DNA of 64,000 nucleotides from Laccaria trichodermophora (GCA_018417955.1 JACTVC010000023.1:124001-188000); one strand, 5' to 3'; counted from the first letter of the stretch, positions 12,979 through 24,670 are shown. Made by a program: numbers and translations. Notes: a model not told the origin generated them from the sequence alone.

Positions 12979-13560
12979 GTCTGTTTGATGCGTATGAGGG
13001 CTTCCCAAAAGCGCATTGACCGTAGCTTCAAAACGAATCAAAGAACGAAAGAGGCGACCGAGATCTCGCCGAGAACGGACGAAATATGTTCATCTTGGTC
13101 ATACCAGGCTGAACTAGGCGATGCGCCGCCAACAGGTGACCGTTTGGCGAGTTCAGGGAGTCCAAAGAAAGGTGTGGATCAGGGCTTTCCAACGCAAAAA
13201 AGATGAGCGCGATCCGGGCGTCGGTCGGCGAGATATGACATGACTAAGTCCTGTGTAAATGGTTGTTGGAGGGATGGTGCTATAACACGAGAACCGCTCG
13301 TCCGTTTGACGCGTATGAGGGCTTCCCAGAAGCGCATTGACCATGGCTTTGAAACGAACCAAAGAACGAAAGGGACGACGAAGATCTCGCCGAGAATGGA
13401 TGAAACATGCTCATCTTGGTCATACCAGGCTGAACTAGGCGAAGCGCCGCCAATAGGTGACAGTTTGGCGAGTTCAGGAAGTCCACAGAAAGGTGTGAAT
13501 GAGGGCTTTCCAGCGCAAAAAAGACGAGAGCAATCGGGGCGTCGGTTGGCGAGATATGAG
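12979..13560 (-). repeat. Internal 321-bp tandem repeat of the LTR element, two units
   Basis: The anchor AGCGCATTGACC recurs at about 13,010 and 13,331, a 321-bp step. The second copy of the element (48 kb) has three units with the same step, which accounts for nearly all of the length difference between the two copies. Confidence 0.85.
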
Positions 13561-14303
13561 GTGAATAAGTCCCATGTTGATGTCCCATCAACCCCATCCA
13601 ACCCAAAACCACTCCAAACCCTTCTAACCATTCAGAAACCAAGAAGAGCCATTCCAGGGAGCTCATAGAGAAGTAAGGAGGATGAGAACACTCATTCCTC
13701 AAGCAAAAAAACAGCAAAGATTGGGAGAGACTCTGAGAAGCATAGTAGGGCATAGCATATAATTTCCAGAGCAGCAGACTGAACTGGAGGGATGTCAATG
13801 AACATCTGGCTGTTCTTGAGAGGCCTAGATGCTAAAAGACAAGGGAGATGGTTGAGGAACAGGTGGAGTCTGAGAGACAGTGAAGCAGCACAAAGCAGCA
13901 GGCAACACTGGTTGTGGGCAACCTCCTCACCAAGTCAATGGTCGCGTAGTCGCGGAATCCAGACATAGGTGAGTAGGAACTCTCCTCACAGTAGACTTCA
14001 GGCTGCGTAGTTGCGAAATCCCAAAGCCCAGCTGCTCAGAGTCAGCGCAGCACCCCAATTGAACAAACCTCAACCAGCTGTGCAAGCACAAGCTAAAGTC
14101 AATGGTTAATCCAACTGAAGGATGGATGAGCCCTTTCACATGAAGTAATAAGCCCGCCGCGAAGAGCGTGAGCAGCAGCTACCATCCATGCTAAGGTTCC
14201 TCCTGTGATGAGCTGGTGCATTCCCACAACTCTCCAGCTCTCCCTCTACCAAGAAATGCAGACTTCAACCATGCTTTGGTGAAGTCCGCAGTGCCCCCAC
14301 CAT

Positions 14304-14622
14304 TGTGAAGCGTTCACTCTGAACTTCTCACATAGCTGAAGCCAAGAGGGAAGGAGGAGGCAAGAATGGGTGGATCTGGGATCAACACCCATGAGTGAGC
14401 AATGAGCAGTTACAAGATACTCAGCTGGCCCAACATGATTATGCATACTGTAGGAAGTACAGTTATACAAAGCACTACATGTAGTGCAAGAGGATGGCAA
14501 GACTGCTGACAAGGTGGTGGTTCAAGACAAAAGATCAATCTATTATGTAAGATATCCAAATCTAGCTATATACCACTGTTTGACTATGGCCTCTGGGCAT
14601 TCCCTTCCAATCCTATATCACA
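14304..14622 (-). repeat. LTR (5' LTR of copy 1)
   Basis: 319 bp; TATGTGAG variant. Followed by the target-site repeat CCCTG. Confidence 0.92.
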
Positions 14623-14627
14623 CCCTG

Positions 14628-17216
14628 GGACAGAAGCAGGTGAAGAAATTCTTGTACGTTGTCAATGTTTTTGTCATTGTCAAAATGACTAATCCAACTT
14701 AGGATGATACTGTAAGAGTTGAGATAATCGATGGCAACTTTACAATACGTGATCAGCTCAAAGACTACGCTTATCGTGGTGATGGCCTAGAAACTTACAA
14801 CTTTCTTGACTTCTGTCTGGACACCTATGACGGCGAACCGCGCAAATCAGTACAGGATAACGATAGTGGTGTCCATAGAGGAAGGACTACAGACAACAGG
14901 TTTCCATACAAAGACGGTTCGGGGGAAGGCTCGAGATGCAGGGTTCTGCGAGCTAAAGATCATGAAACAATGCCTGAATTTATCAGACGTTGGTTCCCAA
15001 GGAGTGACAAAATCGACGAAGGAGACTTTTATATGGCAAGTATGTTGCTCCTGTTGAAACCCTGGTGATCGATATCAGCCGATTTACTTGGAACACATGT
15101 TACTTGGGCCAACAGCTTCTCACATTTTATGCTGGATGCATCCCCACGGATTATAAACATCCTCACTAACATTCAATATTTTCATGAATGTTCGGACGGA
15201 GCGAAAAACCAAATAGATTATTCGACACAAGGTGGCATTCTCATACAGCGCGAGGTGGAGGTACAATGACAAGATCAAGTCGTAGAAAATGAAGAAGAGA
15301 GGGAGCTGACGGAGTGGGATGTCGAACACGCCAGGGCTTCCCATGTATCATCTCATCTTGAGAACTTCGGTATGGATGCCCTGGCCATTGCCCGCGCCAC
15401 TGGAATTTTTTCAAGTTTTCCTGTTGAAACTGTCTATCGTCAAGGCACGCAAACGGCAACAATAGATGATCTGGCACAATTTCTTCAATGGGATCAGGAA
15501 TTGACGAGCATTGTACGCACTCAAGACGAATGCATGTTCCATCAATCGGTAGCAAACCATCTTCCATCTCGACCTAGTCAAATTGTTCCAGAAGCAGTTC
15601 TAAGGGTGGACACTCCCAAGATTTCACCTTTGATACGTCCCGAACTCGCAATACTGAACACAGAACAAAGAAGAGTGCATAACATTGTTGAAGACAATCT
15701 TCTTTGTCATCTCGCAGGTTGTAAGCCTCCACAATTGCTAATGATCGTCCAAGGCCAAGGCGGCACTGGTAAATTTTTAGTGATTAAAACAATTTCCGAC
15801 ACATTTGCAGAGCATAATGCCAGTGATGCTTTAGCTAAAACGGCAACATCGGGCGTCGCTGCCAGCCTCATAGGAGGGCAGATGTTACACTATTGGGCCG
15901 GACTTGGCATCCGCGCTCCTAGTTCGAGCGATTGGCTATCAAATGCACCACCACTCACTGCCGCTAGACGCAAAAGAACCATACCTGGCATTAAAACTTT
16001 GATCATTGACGAATGTTCGATGCTTACCAAAGTAGTCCTCGCTTGCTTGTCTGAAGTCGTGGAGTACATTCGAGGGGCAAATGGCGAAGGTGACACGACA
16101 AAGCCATTTGGAGGGTTGAACGTCATTATGTTTGGCGACTTTCATCAATTCCCTCCGGTCTCAAATCCAACTGGTGCTTTGTACCATCCATCTGTAGAAT
16201 CAAGTTCACAACCACTTCGTCAAGCTGCTGGAAAACTGCTGTACGAGCAATTCCAAACAGTTGTAATTTTGAAAGAACAAAAAAGAGTAGCTGACGTTGT
16301 ATGGAAAGGCGTGTTAGACTGCTTGAGGGAAGGGGAGTGTACTGAAGAAGACATGAGGGAGGTGCGGAAACTCATAGTCAACGAAGCTGACAATGATAAC
16401 GAAGAGTTTTCCTCCGAAAAATGGGATAACGCCGTACTGGTCACTTCTCGACACGCTGTTCAAGAAGAGTGGAACCAAGCTGCTATTGCTCGTCATTGTG
16501 CCCGAACCGGTAATCATTTGTATATCTGTCCAGCGGAAGATACGGAAGGAATAGCCCGTACTCCATTGCCAATCGAAAGACGTGTCCTGGTCGCAGGTAT
16601 GCGGACAAAACCTTGTGGAAATTTAGCAGATGAAGTTAAAATCGCAGTGGGTATGCGAGTTATGGTCACCCTGAACCTGTCAACCGACAAAGACTTGGCA
16701 AACGGAACTAGAGGAACAATTGAGGAAATCATATTGGACCCCCGAGAAGACTGCACTCAACCAGACGAGGATGGTGCAATCCGTTTATCGTACCCTCCAG
16801 CCTTGGTTTTGTTCAAACCTGATGTGGAAGTCACCTATCAATTCAACGGTCTGAGAAAGGGCCTTTTACCTATATGTCCATCGGAAAGGGGGTTCACTAT
16901 TACTGACGCTAAAGGTCAGACTTTCCGAGTCCACAGACGACAGCTAGCTACCACCCCTGCTTATGCGTTCACCGACTTCAAATCGCAAGGGCAAACAATT
17001 CTTGTGCTGTTCATCGACATTGCTGCGCCGCCTGGAGGAACACTGTCGAATTTCAATGCGTATGTTGCTTTATCACGTGGACGAGGCCGCTCTTCAATAA
17101 GACTTCTCCGAGATTTTGACGACGCACTGTTCACAACCCATCCTTTGGAACATCTCCGTTTGGAGGACATTCGCCTACATCGATTAGACGCCACTACTGC
17201 GTTGCTGTATCAATGA
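14628..17216 (+). pseudogene. Helitron Rep C-terminal block and Pif1-family helicase, two stops
   Basis: After the LTR insertion an intron at 14,640-14,702 leads into DDTVRVEIIDG and RDQLKDYAYRGDGLETYNF, the region following Rep in fungal Helitrons. Frame 0 then runs through TGA at 15,066 and TGA at 15,267 into the open stretch 15,372-17,216 (614 codons). Helicase motifs there: Walker A GQGGTGK near residue 128, Walker B IIDECSM near 211, GDFHQFPPV near 255, and the C-terminal GQT / YVALSRGR motifs near 540-575. Role: unwinds DNA 5'-3' during rolling-circle transposition. The open stretch could still be expressed, but the full-length Rep-Hel cannot be made as read. Confidence 0.88.
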
Positions 17217-17571
17217 ATCATCAAATTACAATTTACATATGTAGTAAAGAACTTAGTACTATACAATGTGCATAGTTCGTTTGAACCGTGAAAGACGCCC
17301 TGCAAAACGATGAACCGCCAATGAGCAAATGCGGCTCAGTTGCTTTTAAACACTTACTTCTTCATTTGTGCCATTTCCATCATATTCTAAACAAATGTTG
17401 TGAGCACATGCATCCGTCTATTAGAAGTTCGGCGATGTTGCACATTTATGAATTTGACGTTATCTACTTAATTCTATAGTATTCATAGGTTCGAATCATG
17501 TGTTGACGAAGTAAGAGGGAAAAGACTGCCATTGAAGAGAGAGTGGCCTTAAATAGCACTTGAAGTTTAGG
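17217..17571. other. Spacer after Helitron helicase
   Basis: AT-rich. The Helitron 3' terminus (CTRR after a small hairpin) should lie here but no candidate is clear enough to report. Confidence 0.4.
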
Positions 17572-18725
17572 CCCAGTGAAAACCGGCTCTGCACCGTTCC
17601 GCACTGAGCCGCAAATATCGATGGCGGAGGACAAAATCGGCGAGAATCTGCACCTAGGTGAGATTCCCGGCATCAACCGAAAAAACTTCTTTCCATCACC
17701 GACTGCTTTACATCAACTTGACATCTTTCCATTCAAAGTTCTTTTCGCAAGTCGACTCTGGGTGATTACATATATACTAGACATCATCAAATGATTACCA
17801 TGCCCCCTCTTTCCTTCCTTCCCCCACCTTCCCCTCCACTCCATCTTCCAGGACTTCTGGCACATCGCTCCAATCATCCCTCAGCAAGCCCCTCGCGGAC
17901 GCATCGGAACAATCATCAATGTGGTGGGCATCGTGAACTTGAATCGCCGTGAGTGCCTTTATGTTTGAATGACTAAATTTTCACCGTTATGTATAGAAGC
18001 CGGCCATACACGTTCTCCAACTGTGAGCGACCGTGTATGAGGGAACACTTTCTCTGACTGCGAGAGAACGCATATGGGAGAACACGTATGGGGGAACGCG
18101 TATGCCAGGGGAACGCATATGGCGTAACATGTCAGTAAGTTGTTTTTTGGCACAATTAGATAAAGTTCTGACCTTTTTCATGCATATATGCGCTATATTT
18201 TGGCTCAATCCTGCTCGGCAGCGTCGTATTCATCAAGGTGCGTAATATTTTCAGTCCACGTTAGCTTGCAAACTGATATCTTTCCTTCTGTGTTCCCTAC
18301 CCATTCACAGCCGCTTCAGGGAAGAGCCTTGTCAGTTGAAGGGACAGATGGTGGGGGATGGAAATTATTAAGCGTTCGAGTTATCGGTTGTTGCGTTTGG
18401 GGTTGGATATGAGATGTACTTGGGTGGCAGGGACTTGCAGATAGTTACGGAAAATAGCAGATTTTTTGAACCAATACGAAATATTTAACAGGCACAGATA
18501 ACAACTGAAAAGTGCGGGTGGAGGCGGAAAGGAACTGATTCAAGCAGAAATTTCGGCCGTTATCTACCAAAATGGTGGCTTTCAAGGCAGAGCCTCGTGG
18601 AAAAAAATCCGCAAAAGGGACAAAATCCCAGTCTATCAGCGCCTTTCTGCTCTGCCGACCATCTCCGATATCCACCGGGAATCCACAGATACTTGCGGCT
18701 GGGAACAGAGCCGGTTTTCACTGGG
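17572..18725. mobile_element. 1.15-kb TIR DNA element (non-autonomous)
   Basis: Ends are a perfect 20-bp inverted repeat (CCCAGTGAAAACCGGCTCTG) with looser similarity further inward. Both sides carry GTTTAGG (17,565-17,571 and 18,726-18,732) as a 7-bp target duplication. No transposase frame is present. A short exon-like segment (17,852-17,950) bounded by AG and GTGAGT reads DFWHIAPIIPQQAPRGRIG and may be captured coding DNA. Superfamily is uncertain; a hAT-like element is possible. Confidence 0.75.
18000..18135. repeat. Minisatellite of GGGAACGCATATG-like units
   Basis: Units such as GAGAACGCATATGG, GAGAACACGTATGG and GGGAACGCGTATG follow one another inside the TIR element. No coding potential. 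Confidence 0.75.
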
Positions 18726-19012
18726 GTTTAGGGCCAGCAGGAATGGCTCAACAAGCTGGCCCTAAAGAGTGAGCGCTATATATACCAGTTGGCATTGACA
18801 CGTTACCGTTTCTCCCTACTGAGTTCCTCGTTCTCACATACTTATGTGTTTGGGTAGACTCTGTAAATTTATAGTAGTGTATGTAAAGTTTCGGAAGGAA
18901 ATGATTTGACGCACCGAACCTTGGTTCGTCAATGACAACAGATGCCTCTCCTTAACAACGACGTGTTGTCAACAACTCAGCGCTTATAGTACACAAGTCC
19001 TTCACGTTGATA
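18726..19012. other. Spacer upstream of the Spt5-like gene
   Basis: 287 bp including a TATATATA stretch (18,777-18,784). No gene seen. It probably contains the promoter of the Spt5-like gene. Confidence 0.4.
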
Positions 19013-21481
19013 ATGTCAGAGACTCACTCTCCAAAGAAAAGACAGGTAGATGTGAGTCAATTTGCATAGAATACGTCGTGAACAACAACGTACTTATAGG
19101 ACCCAGCTTGCATCGACTTTCGTGGATTTAGAAGCTGTAGTCGACGCGGAAGAAGATGACTATGATCCTGACGATGATAACCTCCATAAGTGAATGTTCA
19201 CCCCATTTGATGATACTTATAATCTCTATAGATGATCTCATCGACGATGAGGAGCCTTACGACGACGAATCTGGAGCACATGGAAACCTGTTATGTGAAT
19301 TCGATTCACGAGGAGGCGATATCGATGCTGGATGGCAAAGTTTCGTGGAACGCGCTCACATTCAATCAGTTGACTACGATAGTCACAACCTTCCTGATTA
19401 TCAAGGCCCAAGAACAGATGACTATCGTCTTTATGAAATAACTTGTCCAGTAGGTTTTACTTGTAGCATACCTGTTGATGGATGAACTAATCAGCCACTG
19501 CAGATGGGTAAAGAAGAACAGACCATCTTTCGTATCCTTCAAGCCTTTGTGAATTGGAGCACAGTGTCTCCTCCCATAAGATCAGCCATTGCTCGCAGTT
19601 GCCATCCTGGACGGATCTTTGTTGAAGCTGCTTCTTTCAATGCAGCTAATTCCGTGGCTCGACAATTCGACGTTCTCAATAAAAGCGACGTGAGGGTTTT
19701 GCCTCTTGAAGAAGCTCACCTGTGTCTATCCAGTGGAATTCGATTTACACCATCCCCTGATTCCTGGATTAGAATTCGAAAGGGTCGATATCGAGGGGAC
19801 ATCGCTTACATCCGCTGCGTGGATTTTAGATCACTGCATATCGATGTGATCGTCGTGCCTCACATTGCCTATGATCAAGGCCGGAAACGAAGGCTGGGGA
19901 TCCGGCCACAACCGCAGCTTCTCAATGCCCATGACGTTCAGACAAAACTTGGGCCTGGCAAAATAGAAAATCGGAATGGCCACTGGTATTTCCAAGGGCA
20001 AACTTACACTGGTTGTGGTTACTTCTTGTTATGCGACGTCGATACCGCCTTCTACTCCCAAAAGCCTTGCTTCCCTACCGCAGCTGAATTGAACGCCTTC
20101 AGAGAATGTCAAGAAATACCACCTCACATCTTCATTGCTACGGCAACACAAATCACCTCTTGCACCCTTCGTCCAGGCGACAGGATTCTGATTATAGATG
20201 GTGACTGCATTGGATTGTCGGGAGAGATTTGCACAATAACAGAAGACGAGGTGGATGTGTACCTCCCAGACCAGGATTTACTCTATTCTTTGCCCTTACG
20301 AGACATCCAACGGAACTTCAAGTCAGGTGACAACGTGGAGGTCGTGGCGGGTATTCACAAAGGCCTAAAAGGTTTTGTCATGACATGCTTTGAAAATGTC
20401 TTATCACTTTATGACCCGGATACCAAGATTGAGGTACACAACTCAACTCAGCTATGGATGACGTTCTAACCTTTTAAATTACTCCAGGTCGAAGTCCTCA
20501 GCTGGCAGACAGTGTTTCAGCCTATACCAGCAATGTTCTGCGTCCCGGCCAATATTTCAAATAGAATGCCAACAACGTCATGGGTTCAGTTCAACGGTGG
20601 GCTGAATGGAGAAAGCCTACGTTCCTTGGAAGTTATCAATATGAAATATGATCCAAACCGGAGCTACCAGGGTCGGGAGGTCATGGTCATAAATGGAAAC
20701 TTCAAAGGCTACTTGGGTCGCATAACGTCTACTTGCGCGGATAATGGTGTTATCGTCGAGTTAAGCGCAACTATGCAAAAGGTGCCGCTCAAATTGAGTG
20801 ATCTCTCCTTAGTGTAAGTACGCTCTATATTTCTCTTTGAAACAAACATTCTAATTTTGAAATAGGTTCGAAAATAGACCCCTACAACAAAGCAATTCAG
20901 ATGTTAATGACTGCACAGAAAGCGTGACCAGTACAGGGCTAATATCAGCAATGGATGTGCCGAAGACACCAATGCCAAATACAGAAGAAATCCCTGCAAG
21001 TCCATCTTGGGATCCGTTGTCAGAAACGCCGGATACCAACGGTAAATATATTTTGCAGTTCACCGATCAATAAATTATTGAGTCCGATATAGACGCTGCT
21101 TGCTATTGGCTAGCTGATGAACGTTTCAGAGGAATGTGCATCTGTTTGAAAATTGCGGATATTGATGTGCCTACGGAATATATGGCTTACAAGAACAAGA
21201 ATTTAGAATTCTTGGAGCCTAAAGGCAACACAGCCGTGGCCAGTTTTCTACGAGAACGGCAGCACATTCCAATGCAGTACCTGGCACCCATCACTCCCAA
21301 CACGAAACATGTGTTGGTAACGGCTATCAGAGGTGACCGTATAGGAAAGGTTTTCAGAGTTTTGACATATGGTGCACACGAATGCAAGCTGAGAGACATT
21401 AGCATACAACCTATCCACAAGAAAGACGATTTAATGATGGAGACTAACTATCTTGTTGTAGTTCATCCTCCAAAGAAGTAG
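19013..21481 (+). CDS. Spt5-like protein with NGN and KOW domains
   Basis: Spt5 is the eukaryotic NusG partner that stays with elongating RNA polymerase II. The acidic N-terminus (FVDLEAVVDAEEDD...) matches the Spt5 start, followed by an NGN domain (LYEITCP|MGKEEQTIFRIL ... HPGRIFVEAASFNAANSVARQF) and several KOW-type segments (SWIRIRKGRYRGDIAYI, LRPGDRILIIDGDCIGLSGEI, FKSGDNVEVVAGIHKGLKGFV, YQGREVMVINGNFKGYLGRI). Exons: 19013-19045, 19107-19189, 19232-19449, 19504-20433, 20488-20813, 20866-21041, 21093-21481; about 718 codons, shorter than canonical Spt5 (about 1,000 or more). Every junction closes in frame except the one after 19,189, which is off by one base, so either that exon is mis-modelled or there is an indel. 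This is likely a paralogue, not the essential gene. Confidence 0.8.
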
Positions 21482-21957
21482 ACTTTGAATAATTCGTACA
21501 TTCACGCAGTATCATACATTTCATCAACCTCTAGTCAATATCTTGTACTCTGTATGGACAGTGAACATTGTAGCAGTCATCACCTATGCCCCATCGCAGA
21601 TGTGTTTCTGCGAAAACATCATATGAAAGGTGAGCCCTCCTCGACCATTCATATGTTCCAACTCCTTCCAAACCGTATGATAGATGCCATATCATGGGGC
21701 ACCCTCGACCACATGGCCTGTTCCACAAACATGTTGACCAGTAGTATTCAATCGACCGACGTTCAAGTTGGTCAATGTCATATGTTGTAGGTGATCCTTG
21801 ACATGAGATCGATATTCCGTTGATGGTCATCCATGGGTAAAAACTATAGATTCGAAAAGGAGAAATTGCGTTCATTTGCGATGTCAATTTGGAGGACAAC
21901 AATGTCAATAACGCAGAAGAGCTTTGACTTTGGTGGATTTTGAGCTCTGTTCCCTAA

Positions 21958-22470
21958 TCATGGGTAAATAACGTCAATATTATTGAATGACTCGATACTG
22001 ACGTTGTGCATCCTGACCAACAGAATGCTTTTTGTCGAATCTTCTCTGTCAGGATTGACCTCTCCAGTCTCTCTGTCCACGAAACCGTGACTGTTGCACC
22101 ATGCAACCCACTCAGTCATTGTGCCGGATGGTGTCATGATATCGATATCTCCAGGGGGATGATCAATGAAAAAGCCAGGTTCTATGACAGCCAAAGCTAC
22201 TGATCCTCCAATAAGCCCTTGAACGCTCTCCAATATCTCGAATAACGAATCCATTACTGCGTCGTCCATGAAAGCGCGGATTACGCTCCTGACACGAGTG
22301 CTAACAACAGAGCGACAGCTTTCCGCAAACACAGAGTTTATGTGACTGAGCCGAACAAGTTTAGAAAGGGATGGTTCATCACTAATGGCCTGCTCGATGA
22401 TACAAGAGACTATGTCTGCTGGCAATTGCTCAGGTATTGACATTGTGACCAAAGGAAGCAAATATGGCAC
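21958..22470 (-). CDS. Short protein with nucleotidyltransferase-like motif
   Basis: 170 codons; the methionine at 22,443 (MSIPEQLPADIV) is an equally good or better start. The N-terminal part is helical and resembles an F-box-type segment. It is followed by GGSVALAVI and PPGDIDIMTP, the GG...DhD pattern of minimal nucleotidyltransferase folds seen in many fungal hypothetical proteins. The usual family member is longer, so this is probably truncated or lacks downstream exons. Function unknown. Confidence 0.5.
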   Translation of the reverse strand: MPYLLPLVTMSIPEQLPADIVSCIIEQAISDEPSLSKLVRLSHINSVFAESCRSVVSTRVRSVIRAFMDDAVMDSLFEILESVQGLIGGSVALAVIEPGFFIDHPPGDIDIMTPSGTMTEWVAWCNSHGFVDRETGEVNPDREDSTKSILLVRMHNVSIESFNNIDVIYP

Positions 22471-22654
22471 AGTTTGTTATTATTCTTTTCCTTTCCCCAT
22501 GTGATGACAATTTATATATCAGGACATGCTGGAATGTGAACTTTCCTTCACACCATCATGTCCTCAGATTATCGCGCGACCAGAAACAATGTGATAAAGA
22601 ATCGCGCCACTTTAGTAAGCTTCAATTTGTCTATGTAGAAGTAAACTAAGCTTT

Positions 22655-23219
22655 GTGCAGTTCCACGCTCGCACGTACTGGGGATTGCTGTACGAAACAG
22701 ACTTTAACACGCCACAATTGGTGCACGTTCCCCTCTACCTAGGAAAAACGAGCACCAATAGCTTGGACGATTTGGACACGGATATCTGGATTCGCAGTGG
22801 TTCCTTATTCACTCAATGCATCGACTTGGATGAAAATCGTTTACATGTAGGCTCCTCAAAGGGGGGCAGGCCATACCGCCTTCGTCCTCCTCTCACCATC
22901 TACTATTCCAAACGTGTAAGTAATTTGTAACCTTTTGGTACATCCCTGATCCAGCCTCTTCTAGCCACCTCCGCCCACATATGCCAGGCACTTCAATAGG
23001 GCAATCAAACACATGTCGGGTAATACGATCGACAAATGGCACGGTAACGTCTTAGTAGTATGTCACGGCAAACGAAGCGCCGTGGCAGGTGTTCAAATGA
23101 AGCATGTCTCTTACATCAACAAACGCATCGTTCGGTACATACACCGGTCCTCCATTAATGCATTAATAAATTTCATAAGCAGGTTGATAACTGATGGTAC
23201 GCTTTCTCAAGACCCGTAA
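22655..23219 (+). CDS. Fungal hypothetical protein fragment, two exons
   Basis: Exon reading FHARTYWGLLYETDFNTPQ...LTIYYSKR ends at GTAAGT near 22,915; after an AG near 22,998 a second exon reads AIKHMSGNTIDKWHGNVLVV. Both blocks look like conserved protein sequence and the intron is of plausible length. No start codon is clear and the gene ends shortly before the repeat at 23,408. I do not recognise a function. Confidence 0.45.
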
Positions 23220-23407
23220 TAAACACTTCCTTCCCAGTTAGGAAAATCTAGTTACCGGATTGTTATATTTACAAATTCACCTGTTCTCGAGCGCTAATCA
23301 TGTCCAAGTGGATTGCCATTCATATTGTGCAAAAACACAAGAACTTCTTGTCCCGAGAAAGTGGTATGTTATGTTACTAGCTTGATTCAATAACACTTAT
23401 AACGGAT

Positions 23408-23808
23408 GGGTGGTATACACTTTTATGATAAAAACCAGAGATATGCCTGGAGGGCAATGTGTATAATGCCTAGAGGTTCAATGAGATCGCATATCTCATT
23501 GTTCTAAGATATCTCATTGCAATTTTCATATAGATATCTGGCGCTTTCAATATATATTTCATTCTCAACCCCAGGATATTTCATTGCGATTTTCATATGA
23601 AAGCCTGGTGCTTTCAATATATATTTCATTCATTATCTCTGGATATCTCATTGCGATTTTCATATAGATATCTGGTGCTTTCAATATATATTTCATTCCC
23701 AACCCCAGGATATTTCATTGTGATTTTCATATGAAAGCCTGGCACTTTCAATATATATTTCATTCATTATCTCTGGATATCTCATTGTGATTTTCATATA
23801 GATATCTT
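23408..23808. repeat. Partial fold-back-type repeat arm with 66-bp satellite
   Basis: The first 60 bp (TATACACTTTTATGATAA..., ATATGCCTGGAG, AATGCCTAGAG) resemble the end of the big palindromic element at 25,923. From about 23,505 a 66-bp unit (ATATYTCATTGCGATTTTCATAT...) repeats about 4.7 times in two alternating variants. It abuts R2 copy a, whose 5' half is missing here. Confidence 0.7.
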
Positions 23809-24105
23809 TCAGATTCTTCGTGGCGGGGGACTCAACTCTTCAAAATGTTCTCATCAATTATCCCCTTGGGCGGCAAGGGAGGGCATCTTCCTACACAACT
23901 GCGTTTTTTGGGATAACCTCTCCACTAAAACTGACTGCGGGTGATTGTAGGTAAGGGGTTAGTACGCTTCGAGCTGTCAACACTACCAGAGCATGCAGGT
24001 ACTAGAACGGTAGTGATGCGTGTCGTGAAACTAGTCAGAGATCCAGGGCCTTACATGGGGGAAGATCGGCCGCAAGAAGGAGCGCTGGTATTGCGACATA
24101 ATCCT
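23809..24105 (+). pseudogene. R2 unit copy a, left piece
   Basis: Homologous to 53,776-54,070 and 57,575-57,640 plus 61,740-61,890. It contains the exon that reads VRFELSTLPEHAGTRTVVMRV in the best copy, part of an Agaricomycete family of unknown function. The piece ends at TAATCCT (24,099-24,105), the left target duplication of the KDZ element; the sequence resumes at 48,082. Confidence 0.85.
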
Positions 24106-24195
24106 CACAAGTATTAGTGACCTTACCCCAACAACACTGAGACCCCTGACTATACAAACAGGCCATAGTTGATGGTGCCTGCTGATGAGCCGATA
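24106..24195 (+). repeat. Left terminal inverted repeat of KDZ element
   Basis: Pairs with 47,992-48,081. The outer 27 bp are diverged between the two ends and the inner 60 bp are well conserved. Confidence 0.85.
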
Positions 24196-24670
24196 CATAT
24201 GTTGACCCCATCAAACCTGGCCCGGCCACCTATATATTCTTAAGGAGTGGTTCTATGTGCCGGCCGAGGAGCCTAATGATGAGTTGACCCCACTGAAATT
24301 GCCTTGGATTGTGGGTCAGCCGCTCTGTTCCAACATGGATTATGAGTCAGCTGAACAGCTTCTGATCCCTCACAAGGTGGATCAGCCCACCAGCCAAAAC
24401 TTGGCCCGGTCCAATCAGTTGACATACCGAGGTCATGAATCTCATTGTCAGCCCGAGGCCGGCCCAAAACCATTTTCCTCGTTTTATCCCAACTCCCCTT
24501 TGCCATTATTTCCCAAACCTTCTTTCGGCTGGATAATGTCCCAGGTCGGATGTGTCATTCCCTTGCCATAATGACTTGGCTTAGTGGTCAACGCTACAAT
24601 AATGATTGTCTTCTAACGTCACCTTGAGTGGTTACAAAAAAAAAAAGAGTTTGCTCTGTCGGTACTCAAG
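24196..24670. other. Subterminal region of KDZ element
   Basis: No gene. Contains a plus-strand half tRNA-like motif (ATGACTTGGCTTAGTGGTCAA at about 24,571, A-box only) and an A-run at 24,637-24,647 before the first full tRNA-like repeat. Confidence 0.45.

Larger units (their letters stand above)
11060..14622 (-). mobile_element. Non-autonomous LTR retrotransposon (LARD-like), copy 1
   Basis: Both ends are 319-bp LTRs (11,060-11,378 and 14,304-14,622) with TG...CA termini, flanked by the 5-bp direct repeat CCCTG (11,055-11,059 and 14,623-14,627). On the minus strand a possible primer binding site (TGGTGGGGGC) lies 1 bp inside the upstream LTR and a G-rich polypurine tract (TTGGGGGGCTT) lies just before the downstream LTR, which sets the orientation. 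No gag, protease, RT or integrase frame is present, so it must rely on an autonomous relative. The interior holds two units of a 321-bp repeat. It interrupts the Helitron between Rep and helicase. Confidence 0.92.
7401..17216 (+). mobile_element. Helitron, decayed, interrupted by an LTR element
   Basis: Order along the plus strand: DUF6570-like N-terminal region, HUH-type Rep, Rep C-terminal block, Pif1-family helicase. This is the domain order of autonomous fungal Helitrons, which move by rolling-circle replication. The element is inactive as read: one frameshift and one TGA in the N-terminal part, two TGAs before the helicase, and a 3.56-kb LTR insertion at 11,060-14,622. I could not fix the TC...CTRR termini, so the limits are those of the coding region. 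Confidence 0.85.

Noticed and set aside
13179..13798. ORFs of 150-170 codons on both strands inside the LTR element (also 49,198-50,296)
   Set aside because: Products of the 321-bp tandem repeat; open in opposite strands and no retroelement domain.
22464..22649. Small plus-strand ORF between two host-like genes
   Set aside because: 61 codons without motif; more likely the 5' flank of the minus-strand gene.
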